Of a stretch of 64,000 bases of DNA, positions 9,275-17,236 are shown piece after piece. The DNA lies in assembly GCF_025150245.1 (NCBI RefSeq), contig NZ_CP102279.1, positions 2,787,423 to 2,851,422 on the forward strand, written 5' to 3'. This stretch comes from Dorea formicigenerans (GTDB lineage: Bacteria > Bacillota > Clostridia > Lachnospirales > Lachnospiraceae). Position 1 is the first letter of the stretch. Each line of letters opens with the position of its first letter. The translations under genes were made by a program, and so were the position numbers. The notes below the pieces were generated by a model that saw only the letters and a list, made by a program, of their open reading frames with translations, ran no database searches and had not been told where the DNA came from.

Positions 9275-9943
9275 TCACTCACTCTCAAACATTAATAAAA
9301 AGCTGAGTCCCAGAAGAATACAGGAAATCCAGATCATATGGATTCCAAAATGTTCTGTCAAGTTGCCGCCAAGTCCTGCTCCGATTGCAAATAAAAAGAT
9401 AATTCCAAAATAATAAGCGGCCTGCTTTAACTGCTCTGTTTTTTTATCCTGCAGATAATGAGAAAATGCTGCTGTTCCACTTCTTAAGTTGCCGATACAC
9501 ATGGTACTTGCATAGGAATAACCACCCATCTTCCGGAATGTCTGCACCTGCATTGCACAGGCAAAGGACACAAAAATCGTCGCTGTCATATTCAGACTGT
9601 GCGGAATAAATCCTACGACAAATAATATGACGATCTCTGCAAGCAGAATCCCCTGCCTCCAGTGAAGCCGTCTGGCATATTTATACCGCATCTGAATCTG
9701 ATCTGCCACGAAAACTCCAAGAACAAATGCTATAAGAGGCAGCAAATATCGTACTCCGGCTTTCCAGTCTCCGGTCATAAAATGCTGACTCATCAATACT
9801 ACATTTCCTGTCTGCGCGTTAGAAAAAACTTCATTTCTCGTATTATATGTATAAGCGTCCTGAAAACCTCCTGATAACGCCAGAAATGCACTGTTTATAA
9901 ATGCCTCTGACATCTGCTTTCCCGAAAAATTCTTACCGACCAT
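9275..9943 (-). CDS. YoaK/DUF1275-family membrane protein
   Basis: 222 residues from the ATG at 9943 (AGAGGTG seven bases upstream). Six or so hydrophobic segments and the family's early motif GGFQDAYTYNTRN...FSNAQTGNVVLM identify DUF1275. The function of the family is unknown; transport has been proposed. It is first in a two-gene unit with a LysR regulator, behind a near-consensus promoter. Confidence 0.85.
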   Translation of the reverse strand: MVGKNFSGKQMSEAFINSAFLALSGGFQDAYTYNTRNEVFSNAQTGNVVLMSQHFMTGDWKAGVRYLLPLIAFVLGVFVADQIQMRYKYARRLHWRQGILLAEIVILFVVGFIPHSLNMTATIFVSFACAMQVQTFRKMGGYSYASTMCIGNLRSGTAAFSHYLQDKKTEQLKQAAYYFGIIFLFAIGAGLGGNLTEHFGIHMIWISCILLGLSFLLMFESE

Positions 9944-9983
9944 GTGTAACACCTCTACTCATCCTTTGTATTTTCAGTTTCCT

Positions 9984-10012
9984 ATTATATAGATGCACAT
10001 GTCAAAAGTCAA
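9984..10012 (-). promoter_or_regulatory. promoter of the YoaK-LysR operon
   Basis: Minus strand TTGACT (10007-10012), 17 bases, TATAAT (9984-9989), about 40 bases upstream of the gene start. Near-consensus sigma-A type. Confidence 0.8.
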
Positions 10013-10039
10013 TTTCACCGTTTTGCCGGTATATAAATT

Positions 10040-10966
10040 TTATATCAAGAATGCCTCGGCATTCTTCCAGCTGATATATTTTCGCAGAGCCTGAATATAA
10101 AATTCACTCATCCGGCTCCCACGAATTCTGTGGTGCGTCAGAATTCCAATCTCCATATCTCCTTCTTCTTTTAAAGGTACTGCCACAATATTAGCTCCGT
10201 TCAGTTCCTCATCAATGACTCCACTACACACCGTATATCCATTCAGTCCAATCAGTAAATTAAAAAGTGTCGCGCGGTCACGTACACGGATATTCTTCGC
10301 ACGCTCTGTAGTACTGAATATTTCCTCTGAAAAGTAAAAAGAGTTGTGTTCTCCCTGTTCAAAAGACAGATATGGGTATGTCTTTAAATCTTCCATCGTT
10401 ACAGATTCTTTTCCTGCCAACGGATTTGAAGTACTGACGAAAATGTGTGGTTTGGCCGTAAATAAAATCTCAAATTCCAGATCATTTGCCTTGATGATCT
10501 TCTTTAATACGGTCCGGTTAAAATCGTTCAGATACAAAATTCCAATCTCACTTCTCATCTTCGCCACATCATCGATGATCTCATATGTCTGTGTCTCTCG
10601 AAGAGAAAAATCATAATTGTCCCCGCCAAATTCTTTGATTAGGTCAACAAATGCATTGACTGCGAAAGAATAATGTTGTGTAGAGACACTAAATTCTTTC
10701 TTGCCTCCTGCCTGAAGCTTATAGCGCTCTTCCAAAAGTGATGCCTGCTCCAGCACCTGCCTTGCATATCCTAAAAATATCGCTCCATCCTTTGACACTT
10801 CGATTCCCTTATTCGTCCTGTCAAAAATGATAATTCCCATCTCTTGTTCCAGTTCTCTAATTGCTTTTGTGAGTCCTGGCTGAGAAACAAAAAGACGACG
10901 GGCTGCTTCGCTCATAGTGCCTGTCTCCGCAACGGTCGTCACATACCTTAACTGCTGTAATGTCAT
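10040..10966 (-). CDS. LysR-family transcriptional regulator
   Basis: 308 residues from the ATG at 10966, after GGAGGG with six bases between. Clear LysR HTH (MTLQQLRYVTTVAETGTMSE, then RRLFVSQPGLTKAIREL) and effector domain. It is a paralogue of the regulator at 43611-44519: both share SQHY(S/T)F, an AFV(D/E)L motif and PLA(G/S)K. It stands alone between the YoaK operon and the divergent fhs leader. Its last codons (WKNAEAFLI) contain a REP-like palindrome. Confidence 0.88.
   Translation of the reverse strand: MTLQQLRYVTTVAETGTMSEAARRLFVSQPGLTKAIRELEQEMGIIIFDRTNKGIEVSKDGAIFLGYARQVLEQASLLEERYKLQAGGKKEFSVSTQHYSFAVNAFVDLIKEFGGDNYDFSLRETQTYEIIDDVAKMRSEIGILYLNDFNRTVLKKIIKANDLEFEILFTAKPHIFVSTSNPLAGKESVTMEDLKTYPYLSFEQGEHNSFYFSEEIFSTTERAKNIRVRDRATLFNLLIGLNGYTVCSGVIDEELNGANIVAVPLKEEGDMEIGILTHHRIRGSRMSEFYIQALRKYISWKNAEAFLI
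10047..10066. repeat. REP-like palindrome, ATGCC-GGCAT family
   Basis: AAGAATGCC TC GGCATTCTT: a perfect 9-bp inverted repeat with a 2-base loop, inside the 3' end of the LysR gene. The same core occurs near 21492, 25305, 39986 and (degenerate) 49290. Confidence 0.6.
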
Positions 10967-11066
10967 CACATGCCCTCCTGTCGTTGGTTTCTCAAAAATT
11001 TACTTTAAAATTGCCTAACTATTGTAACATTTTACCTTATAAATATCAACGAAGTTCATTTTTTCA

Positions 11067-11095
11067 TTGACTTTTAGTTCCGGATACCATAAGAT
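11067..11095 (+). promoter_or_regulatory. promoter of fhs
   Basis: TTGACT (11067-11072), 17 bases, TAAGAT (11090-11095), placing the start of transcription just before the ZTP aptamer. Confidence 0.6.
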
Positions 11096-11109
11096 ATTAC
11101 TAAGCATTC

Positions 11110-11178
11110 TGATGACTGACGGATAATTGTGGAGTACCACAGAGGAATCAGAAGTCGTATTAAGCCGACCGTCTGGGC
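11110..11178 (+). promoter_or_regulatory. ZTP riboswitch (pfl motif) aptamer
   Basis: Shows the pfl landmarks: GACTGACGG at the 5' end (11115-11122), a short hairpin GTGG-agta-CCAC (11129-11140), and the conserved 3' block GCCGACCGTCTGGGC (11164-11178), whose CCGT pairs back with ACGG. ZTP/ZMP accumulates when 10-formyl-tetrahydrofolate is short, and this class usually controls fhs, purH, glyA or folD. Its place directly before fhs fits. The last four bases (GGGC) are shared with the terminator stem, so ligand binding and termination are mutually exclusive. Confidence 0.9.
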
Positions 11179-11213
11179 AACATTTATCCTAACGATAGAT
11201 GTTGTCCTTTTTT
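11175..11213 (+). terminator. expression-platform terminator of the ZTP riboswitch
   Basis: GGGCAACATTTATC / GATAGATGTTGTCC, a 14-bp stem (with G-T pairs) around CTAAC, followed by six T (11208-11213). It borrows GGGC from the aptamer: the usual transcriptional ON-switch design. Confidence 0.88.
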
Positions 11214-11214
11214 A

Positions 11215-11324
11215 TTAATGCCAGGGGGATAAGCCATAGACCCTGCATGTGTTTACGCATGCAAGGTCATCTGCCTGGCATGTACTTATCTAGCGACGTG
11301 AGGCTTGCATTAAACCAGGGAGGG
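11215..11324 (+). promoter_or_regulatory. second structured leader segment between the riboswitch terminator and fhs
   Basis: Two mutually exclusive pairings are visible. One is ATGCCAGG (11218-11225) with CCTGGCAT (11274-11281), enclosing a GACC/GGTC hairpin with a TGCATG/CATGCA stem. The other is TTAATGC (11215-11221) with GCATTAA (11307-11313), extended by AAGCC/GGCTT. The segment ends at the fhs ribosome site (GGGAGGG, 11318-11324). It has no T-run, so any control would be on translation or RNA stability. Not a class I recognise. Confidence 0.5.
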
Positions 11325-11332
11325 AAATGAAG

Positions 11333-13012
11333 ATGAAAACTGATATCGAGATCGCACAGGAGTGTACAATGGAACCAATCACTGCCATTGCAGACAAAGC
11401 CGGAATCCCGGACGAATACTTAGAGCAATATGGCAAATACAAAGCAAAGATTGACTACAATTTCTTAAAGAAATCCCAGAACAAAGATGGCAAATTAATT
11501 CTTGTCACAGCAATCAACCCGACACCTGCCGGAGAAGGAAAGACAACCACAACTGTCGGACTTGCTGATGCAATGCAACGTCTGAATAAAAAGGTTATGG
11601 TCGCACTTCGCGAGCCTTCTCTTGGACCTGTATTCGGAATCAAAGGCGGTGCTGCCGGTGGCGGATATGCGCAGGTTGTACCAATGGAGGATATCAACCT
11701 TCACTTCACCGGTGACTTTCACGCAATTGGAGCTGCCAACAACTTATTAGCAGCCCTCATCGACAACCATATTTACCAGGGAAATGAATTAAATATCGAC
11801 CCACGTAAAATTGTATGGAAACGCTGTGTTGACATGAATGACCGCCAGCTTCGTTTTGTAACAGACGGACTTGGTGGAAGAATCAATGGCGTACCAAGAG
11901 AGGACGGATATGACATCACTGTTGCTTCCGAAATCATGGCTGTTCTGTGTCTGTCTAAAGACATTACAGATTTGAAAGAAAGACTTGGCCGCATCATTGT
12001 TGGTTATACATATGGAAAGATTTCTGAGCAAAAACCAGTAACCGCTCACGACCTTCACGCAGAAGGAGCTATGTGCGCACTGTTAAAAGATGCTTTGAAG
12101 CCGAACCTTGTTCAGACACTGGAGCACACTCCGGCGATTATTCACGGTGGACCATTTGCAAATATCGCACACGGCTGTAACTCTGTAACAGCTACAAAGA
12201 TGGCTCTGAACCTCGCTGATTACGCCATCACAGAAGCCGGATTTGGTGCCGACCTCGGTGCTGAGAAATTCCTGGATATCAAGTGCCGCATGGCTGGTTT
12301 GAAGCCAAACGCAGTTGTTATCGTAGCAACAGTACGCGCTCTGAAATACAACGGCGGTGTTGCAAAAGCGGATCTGAACCAAGAGAACTTAGAGGCTCTG
12401 GAAAAAGGTATCCCGAACCTGATGAAACATGTAAATAATATTAAAAATGTATACGGACTTCCTTGTGTTGTTGCAATCAATGCATTCCCAACAGACACAA
12501 AGGCTGAGCTTGATCTTGTAGAAGCAAAATGTAAAGAAGTTGGCGTCAACGTTGCTCTCTCTGAGGTATGGGCAAAAGGCGGCGAAGGTGGTCTTAAGCT
12601 GGCAGAAGAAGTGATCCGCTTATGTGATGAGCCAAATGACTTCCACTACTGCTATGAGGAAGATACAACGATCCAGGAGAAATTAGACCAAATCGTACAG
12701 AAAGTTTACGGTGGAAGAAAAGCTGTCCTGACACCTGCTGCCCAGAAACAGGCAAAACAGCTCTCTGACCTTGGATTTGAAAATGCTCCGATCTGTATGG
12801 CAAAGACTCAATACAGTTTAACAGATGATGCCACTAAACTCGGTGCACCGACAGATTTCGACGTTACTGTAAGAAACTTAAAGATTTCTGCAGGAGCCGG
12901 ATTCATCGTAGCATTGACCGGAGATATCATGACTATGCCAGGACTTCCAAAAGTACCGGCTGCTGAAAGAATTGATGTCGACGCAGAAGGAAAGATTACA
13001 GGATTGTTCTAA
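11333..13012 (+). CDS. fhs: formate-tetrahydrofolate ligase
   Basis: Joins formate to tetrahydrofolate with ATP to give 10-formyl-THF for purine synthesis and one-carbon metabolism. The 559-residue product has the P-loop-like [14 protein letters not shown], the [22 protein letters not shown] block and [14 protein letters not shown]. Start chosen at 11333 (MKTDIEIAQ, the usual N-terminus) because GGGAGGG lies eight bases before it; the ATG at 11327 is too close to that site. It is controlled by the ZTP riboswitch upstream. No other acetyl-CoA pathway genes are in the window. Confidence 0.97.
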   Translation: MKTDIEIAQECTMEPITAIADKAGIPDEYLEQYGKYKAKIDYNFLKKSQNKDGKLILVTAINPTPAGEGKTTTTVGLADAMQRLNKKVMVALREPSLGPVFGIKGGAAGGGYAQVVPMEDINLHFTGDFHAIGAANNLLAALIDNHIYQGNELNIDPRKIVWKRCVDMNDRQLRFVTDGLGGRINGVPREDGYDITVASEIMAVLCLSKDITDLKERLGRIIVGYTYGKISEQKPVTAHDLHAEGAMCALLKDALKPNLVQTLEHTPAIIHGGPFANIAHGCNSVTATKMALNLADYAITEAGFGADLGAEKFLDIKCRMAGLKPNAVVIVATVRALKYNGGVAKADLNQENLEALEKGIPNLMKHVNNIKNVYGLPCVVAINAFPTDTKAELDLVEAKCKEVGVNVALSEVWAKGGEGGLKLAEEVIRLCDEPNDFHYCYEEDTTIQEKLDQIVQKVYGGRKAVLTPAAQKQAKQLSDLGFENAPICMAKTQYSLTDDATKLGAPTDFDVTVRNLKISAGAGFIVALTGDIMTMPGLPKVPAAERIDVDAEGKITGLF

Positions 13013-13037
13013 AATTTCTGCATTCTTGCTACGCCAT

Positions 13038-13105
13038 TAATTAAAGAGGACATATGCAAACTCACCTAAAAAACGGTTCAGACAGTGCATATGTCCTCTT
13101 AATTA
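13038..13105. repeat. long inverted repeat after fhs
   Basis: AAGAGGACATATGCA (13044-13058) and its complement TGCATATGTCCTCTT (13086-13100) form a 15-bp stem, lengthened by ATTAATTA / TAATTAT with a bulge, around a 27-base loop. No T-run follows, so it is either a weak terminator, an mRNA 3' stabiliser or an operator. Nothing else is visible up to 13260. Confidence 0.55.
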
Positions 13106-13259
13106 TGCTCGTAAAATTGCAAAAAATTGACTATCGTTCGATACAGCCAGCCATATCTCTTATAATTTACGGCGACTTCAAGACTTCTCACTATATTTAT
13201 CAATACAAATTTTTATATTCTGTTCTTATATGTTATATCCGTTGAATCTAATATTTTCT

Positions 13260-13799
13260 TTAGAAGAATTTTGCGATTTCTTCTAATTCTTTTCTTTTTG
13301 GCATATTGGCTTCTTTTGCTTTGTAACCAACCGCGATGACTGCCACTACATTTTCTGTCTCAGGAATATTAAGCATCTCACGAATAGCTTCGCCGTCCCG
13401 GATTCCCATGACTAATGTGTCAAGCCCAAGCTCTGTTGCCTTGAGAAGCAGATTCTCATTCTGCAGTCCAAGATCATAGTATCCCCAGCCGTCTCCAGCT
13501 TCATTTACCGGATTTCCATCATTATCAAATCCAACGAGTCCTTTTACAAATGTTGTAACGATTAACGCGCCGGCACCTGCTGAATTTTTCTGATTGAATT
13601 CCGGCAGACATTTTTGACTGAATTCTGCAACCTTGTCCTCGGATAATACACAGTAATATCTGGAAGTCTGTGTATTTTTCCATGACGGTGCAAGACTTGC
13701 TGCCTTGATCAAAGTCTCCACCTGCTCTTTCGTTACTTTCTTCTCAGCATCATAATGCCTGATGCTCCGTCTCGTTTCAAATGCTGTCTGTAATTCCAT
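13260..13799 (-). CDS. nitroreductase-family FMN-dependent oxidoreductase
   Basis: 179 residues. The start has RRSIRHY, the FMN-phosphate contact of the family, then LAPSWKNTQTSRYY and the C-terminal VIAVGYK...KRKELEEI. These homodimers use NAD(P)H and FMN to reduce nitro compounds, quinones or flavins; the substrate cannot be told from sequence. GAGGTAC precedes the ATG. A TTGAAA...TTATAT pair with 17-base spacing lies about 80 bases upstream. Monocistronic. Confidence 0.88.
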   Translation of the reverse strand: MELQTAFETRRSIRHYDAEKKVTKEQVETLIKAASLAPSWKNTQTSRYYCVLSEDKVAEFSQKCLPEFNQKNSAGAGALIVTTFVKGLVGFDNDGNPVNEAGDGWGYYDLGLQNENLLLKATELGLDTLVMGIRDGEAIREMLNIPETENVVAVIAVGYKAKEANMPKRKELEEIAKFF

Positions 13800-13899
13800 A
13801 AAAAGTACCTCGCTTTCTAAATATCTGTTTCATAACAACATTGTCATATAAAGTGGAATATAAGTAATCCCATCTTGATATTTCAAGTCCTTAATCCAA

Positions 13900-13949
13900 A
13901 ACTGTGTGCCCCTTCAGAAGATATTCCACTTCTGACTGACCACACAGTT
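13900..13949 (-). terminator. hairpin terminator after tcdA
   Basis: Two-tier stem, AACTGTGTG/CACACAGTT outside and TCAGAAG/CTTCTGA inside, 31 bases downstream of the tcdA stop. Only four T follow on the minus strand, so it is moderately convincing. Confidence 0.5.
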
Positions 13950-13979
13950 CAAGTTTTTTGTTATCTTCGATCGTCTTGT

Positions 13980-14756
13980 CTAGTTAAAATAAATTGCGCG
14001 CTCCTCTACAGTCAGATCCTTAATGACCTCTCCGGCAATGATTAATCCAACGACTGATGGTACAAATGCCACACTTCCTGGAATGTCACGCCTCTCTGTG
14101 CATTTGTGTTTTGCACCCGGAGGGCAGATGCAGTGATTTCTGCAGCTGATAGCCATATCCTCCAGTGGTCTCGTTGGCTTCTCCTCGGAATATACCACTT
14201 TCAATTTCTTCACGCCACGCTGTTTTAACTCACGGCGCATAACCTTCGCAAGTGGACACATCTTTGTCTTGTAAATATCTGCCACACGAAATGCACTTGG
14301 ATCAAGTTTATTACCAGCTCCCATACTACTGATAATCGGCACTTTCATCTCTTTTGCTTTCATAACAAGTTCAATTTTGGCAGTCACCGTATCTACCGCA
14401 TCAACCACGTAATCATACTGAGCAAACGGAAACTCCTCTGCATTCTCCGGAAGGAAAAAACATTTGTGAACATTTACTTCAATATCTGGATTGATGTCCA
14501 ACATTCTCTCCTTCATCACATCTGTTTTATACTGTCCAACAGTCTTTCTCGTAGCAATAATCTGACGGTTCAAATTCGTCAGGCACACCTTATCATCATC
14601 AATCAAATCAAAATGACCGACTCCGCTTCTTACAAGAGCCTCACACACATATCCACCGACTCCGCCAATACCAAACACTGCGACTCTGGAATTCTTTAAT
14701 TTATCCATTGCTTCTTTTCCTAGCAATAACTGTGTTCTTGAAAACTGATTTAACAT
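13980..14756 (-). CDS. tcdA: tRNA threonylcarbamoyladenosine dehydratase, ThiF/E1-like
   Basis: 258 residues. GIGGVGGYVCEALVRSGVG is the ATP-binding glycine loop, followed by NLNRQI and DAVDTVTAK, as in E1-like enzymes; the late EKPTRPLEDMAISCRNHCIC segment fits TcdA (CsdL) rather than ThiF or MoeB. It uses ATP to cyclise t6A37 of ANN-decoding tRNAs to ct6A. Monocistronic behind a consensus promoter. Confidence 0.88.
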   Translation of the reverse strand: MLNQFSRTQLLLGKEAMDKLKNSRVAVFGIGGVGGYVCEALVRSGVGHFDLIDDDKVCLTNLNRQIIATRKTVGQYKTDVMKERMLDINPDIEVNVHKCFFLPENAEEFPFAQYDYVVDAVDTVTAKIELVMKAKEMKVPIISSMGAGNKLDPSAFRVADIYKTKMCPLAKVMRRELKQRGVKKLKVVYSEEKPTRPLEDMAISCRNHCICPPGAKHKCTERRDIPGSVAFVPSVVGLIIAGEVIKDLTVEERAIYFN

Positions 14757-14796
14757 CTGTTGCAGTCCCCTTTTCTTACCATTTCAATAGGTTATC

Positions 14797-14825
14797 ATTA
14801 TATAAGAAATAAATGTCATTGTCAA
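14797..14825 (-). promoter_or_regulatory. consensus promoter of tcdA
   Basis: Minus strand TTGACA (14820-14825), 17 bases, TATAAT (14797-14802): both hexamers are perfect, about 40 bases upstream of the start codon. Confidence 0.85.
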
Positions 14826-14865
14826 TTTTTCCAAAAGTTATTCGGCAAAATCAGTTTTTATCCAC

Positions 14866-16179
14866 TTATGAAACTTTCTTCTGAGGAATTATAAAAATAA
14901 ATATCAGCGAACTGACTAACAATAATCCCGGATAGAACAACTTCGGTATTACATCAAATGCTGAAAGTTCATGCCCCATCTCGTGAATTGCAGACAATGC
15001 CACCAACATCTGCGCACCATAAGGAATGACTCCCTGTGAAATACAGGAAAATGTATCCAACAGTGATGCTGCTTTGCTGTGTGTAATTCCATATTCTTCA
15101 GACATCTCCACTGCAATTGGATTTGCCATGACAATAGCCACCGTGTTATTCGCCGTTGCGATATCCATTGCAGCTACTAAAAGCCCCATGCCAAACTGAC
15201 CGCCCTTTCGTCCACGAAATATCCTGCGTATCACAGACAGCAGCGCCTCAAAGCCGCCATACTCGCGAATCAACGCACACAATGCTGCTACCAGTACCGC
15301 TACCATACAAGTCTCAAACATTCCGGAAATTCCAGATCCCATGCTGCTGATCAAATCCACAAAACTTGTCTGTCCTGTCGCAAGCATAATTACAATTCCA
15401 GAGAAAATACCAATCAAAAGTACGAGAAATACATTGATTCCGATAATACCGCCAATCAGTACTAAAATATATGGAACCATCTGAATCAGATGATACTCAT
15501 GGTTCACTGCCCCGCCAAGATCCGTGCGCAATGACAATACAAGTATCAGACCTAACGTTACCAATGCTGCAGGAAATGCAATCCAGAAATTCTCCCGGAA
15601 TTTATCCTTCATCGGACAGCCCTGTCCGTTGCACGCCGCAATCGTCGTGTCTGATATAAAAGAAAGATTGTCCCCAAACATAGCACCACCCATGACCGAA
15701 CCGATGCAGAGCGCCAGATCAAATCCTGAAGCATCAGAAACTGCCGCTGCGATCGGGGCAATCAATGTAATTGTTCCGACTGAAGTTCCCATAGCTGTTG
15801 ATACAAAACACGCAACTACAAATAACACCGCCACGGAAAACTTGGCCGGAATCAGTGAAAGCATGAAATATGCCACACTCTCTGCACTGCTTCTTCCCAC
15901 AACTCCAACAAAGCTCCCCGCCACAAGGAATATCAACAACATTGTAATAATATTCTTATCTGCCAGTCCCTGCGCCATGATGGACAATTTATCATCAAAA
16001 CTGACTTCCCTGTTTTGAAAACAGGCCACTAAAATTGCCACCATAAATGCAAGTACAATTGGAATGTTGTAAAATCCCATCGGTATCTTCATCACGTATT
16101 CAAAAACAATTCCAAGCCCCAGATACAAAACCAAAAATACACCAATTGGCATAAGTGCCTTTGGATTACTCTTTTTCAT
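14866..16179 (-). CDS. NhaC-family Na+/H+ (or organic-ion) antiporter
   Basis: 437 residues, about 11-12 hydrophobic segments. TAMGTSVGTITLIAPIA and GGAMFGDNLSFISDTT are the NhaC-family signatures (ion-site Asp/Ser/Thr residues in the second). Family members exchange Na+ for protons or move malate/lactate; the substrate is not decided by sequence. Single gene with its own promoter, divergent from the HTH-Uma2 gene. Confidence 0.88.
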   Translation of the reverse strand: MKKSNPKALMPIGVFLVLYLGLGIVFEYVMKIPMGFYNIPIVLAFMVAILVACFQNREVSFDDKLSIMAQGLADKNIITMLLIFLVAGSFVGVVGRSSAESVAYFMLSLIPAKFSVAVLFVVACFVSTAMGTSVGTITLIAPIAAAVSDASGFDLALCIGSVMGGAMFGDNLSFISDTTIAACNGQGCPMKDKFRENFWIAFPAALVTLGLILVLSLRTDLGGAVNHEYHLIQMVPYILVLIGGIIGINVFLVLLIGIFSGIVIMLATGQTSFVDLISSMGSGISGMFETCMVAVLVAALCALIREYGGFEALLSVIRRIFRGRKGGQFGMGLLVAAMDIATANNTVAIVMANPIAVEMSEEYGITHSKAASLLDTFSCISQGVIPYGAQMLVALSAIHEMGHELSAFDVIPKLFYPGLLLVSSLIFIFIIPQKKVS

Positions 16180-16214
16180 AATTTCCCCAGTCCTCTCATC
16201 TTTTCTTTTTCATT

Positions 16215-16244
16215 ATCATAGTCTATTCCATGCCTCCCAGTCAA
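16215..16244 (-). promoter_or_regulatory. promoter of the NhaC gene
   Basis: Minus strand TTGACT (16239-16244), 18 bases, TATGAT (16215-16220). A small hairpin AACCGT/ACGGTT followed by a T-run (16263-16282) separates it from the divergent promoter. Confidence 0.65.
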
Positions 16245-16302
16245 GTTATTTTAATAGTTTTTAACCGTTTACGGTTATTTTTTAATTTTCGGATATTCAT
16301 CA

Positions 16303-16331
16303 TTGACTTTCACCCGTTTTATAGATATACT
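16303..16331 (+). promoter_or_regulatory. promoter of the HTH-Uma2 gene
   Basis: TTGACT (16303-16308), 17 bases, TATACT (16326-16331), 20 bases upstream of the AAGGAGG ribosome site. Confidence 0.8.
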
Positions 16332-16364
16332 AATTTTAACAAAATATTTCAAGGAGGCGCTGTT

Positions 16365-17150
16365 ATGAAGTCATTAGGGGAAGAATTCAAAGAAAGAAAA
16401 AACGAACTTGGTATTACAACAGAACAGCTTTCCAGACTGTCCGGCATACCGACAGGTACCATCAACAAGATTCTGAATGGCGAGACAAAATCTCCACGCT
16501 ATGCAACATTGAAGGCACTGAATGATGTCCTTTTTAGAGATATCGATTCCGGTATCGATGGAATCAGAGAGACCGCTGCAGCCTATACTGTTTCTTCCGA
16601 TAAGAAACAGGGCGAATACACTCTGGACGACTACTATGCCCTCCCGGACGACGTTCGAGCCGAACTCATCGACGGGCATCTGATTTTTCTGGAAGCGCCC
16701 CGCTCTGTACATCAGGAACTTATCAGCGAACTATTAATGGACATCGGTTTTTATATTCGCAAAAATAAAGGCCCATGTAAAGTCCTTCCAGCGCCACTTG
16801 ATGTCCAGCTCGACTGCGATAACCGCACGATGATCCAGCCGGATATTTCCGTAATCTGCCAGCTCGACCGGCTCGTGGAGAAAGGAGTCTACGGCGCACC
16901 GGACTTCTGTATTGAGATTGTGTCTCCTTCCAGCCGCAGCCGTGATTACATAAAGAAAGTTTCCAAATACCAGAACGCCGGTGTCCGGGAATACTGGATT
17001 GTAGATCCGAAGCGTGAAACTGTACTGTGCTACTACTTTGAAGGCGACGATTATCCTCATATGTATACATTTGATGATATTATCCCTGTTATGATTTATG
17101 ATGGAAAACTGGAGATTAATTTTGCTGATATAAAAGACAGATTGATCTAA
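16365..17150 (+). CDS. XRE helix-turn-helix fused to a Uma2 (DUF820) nuclease-like domain
   Basis: 261 residues from the ATG at 16365 (AAGGAGG at 16351-16357). Residues 1-65 are an XRE/Cro-type HTH (SLGEEFKERKNELGITTEQL, then SRLSGIPTGTINKILNG). From about residue 85 there is a Uma2 domain of the PD-(D/E)XK fold: YTLDDYYALPDDVRAELIDG, then PDISV, APDFCIEIVSPSSRSRDYIKK (the E-x-V-S-P motif) and the final REYWIVDP. The nuclease residues look intact. Uma2 proteins are abundant and mostly uncharacterised; the fused HTH suggests sequence-directed binding or autoregulation. It could equally be a regulator that has lost catalysis. Confidence 0.85.
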   Translation: MKSLGEEFKERKNELGITTEQLSRLSGIPTGTINKILNGETKSPRYATLKALNDVLFRDIDSGIDGIRETAAAYTVSSDKKQGEYTLDDYYALPDDVRAELIDGHLIFLEAPRSVHQELISELLMDIGFYIRKNKGPCKVLPAPLDVQLDCDNRTMIQPDISVICQLDRLVEKGVYGAPDFCIEIVSPSSRSRDYIKKVSKYQNAGVREYWIVDPKRETVLCYYFEGDDYPHMYTFDDIIPVMIYDGKLEINFADIKDRLI

Positions 17151-17236
17151 GCATACAGCAGCGTACGCCACAGCGACAATTTAAAGTACCAAAAAATGTG
17201 TTTGAAATATCTCTGAAATGTGTTCAAAATATGAAA

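Noticed and set aside
13054-13245. Plus-strand frame of 63 codons after fhs
   Set aside because: Begins inside the inverted repeat, no ribosome site, low-complexity AT-rich translation.
13891-13982. 30 open codons (minus) reading LDKTIEDNKKLELCGQSEVE after tcdA
   Set aside because: Protein-like but has no start codon and lies within the terminator hairpin; cannot be called a gene.
16257-16282. AACCGT/ACGGTT hairpin with T-run between divergent promoters
   Set aside because: Resembles a terminator, but neither neighbouring gene ends there; listed only as a note, possibly an insulating element.
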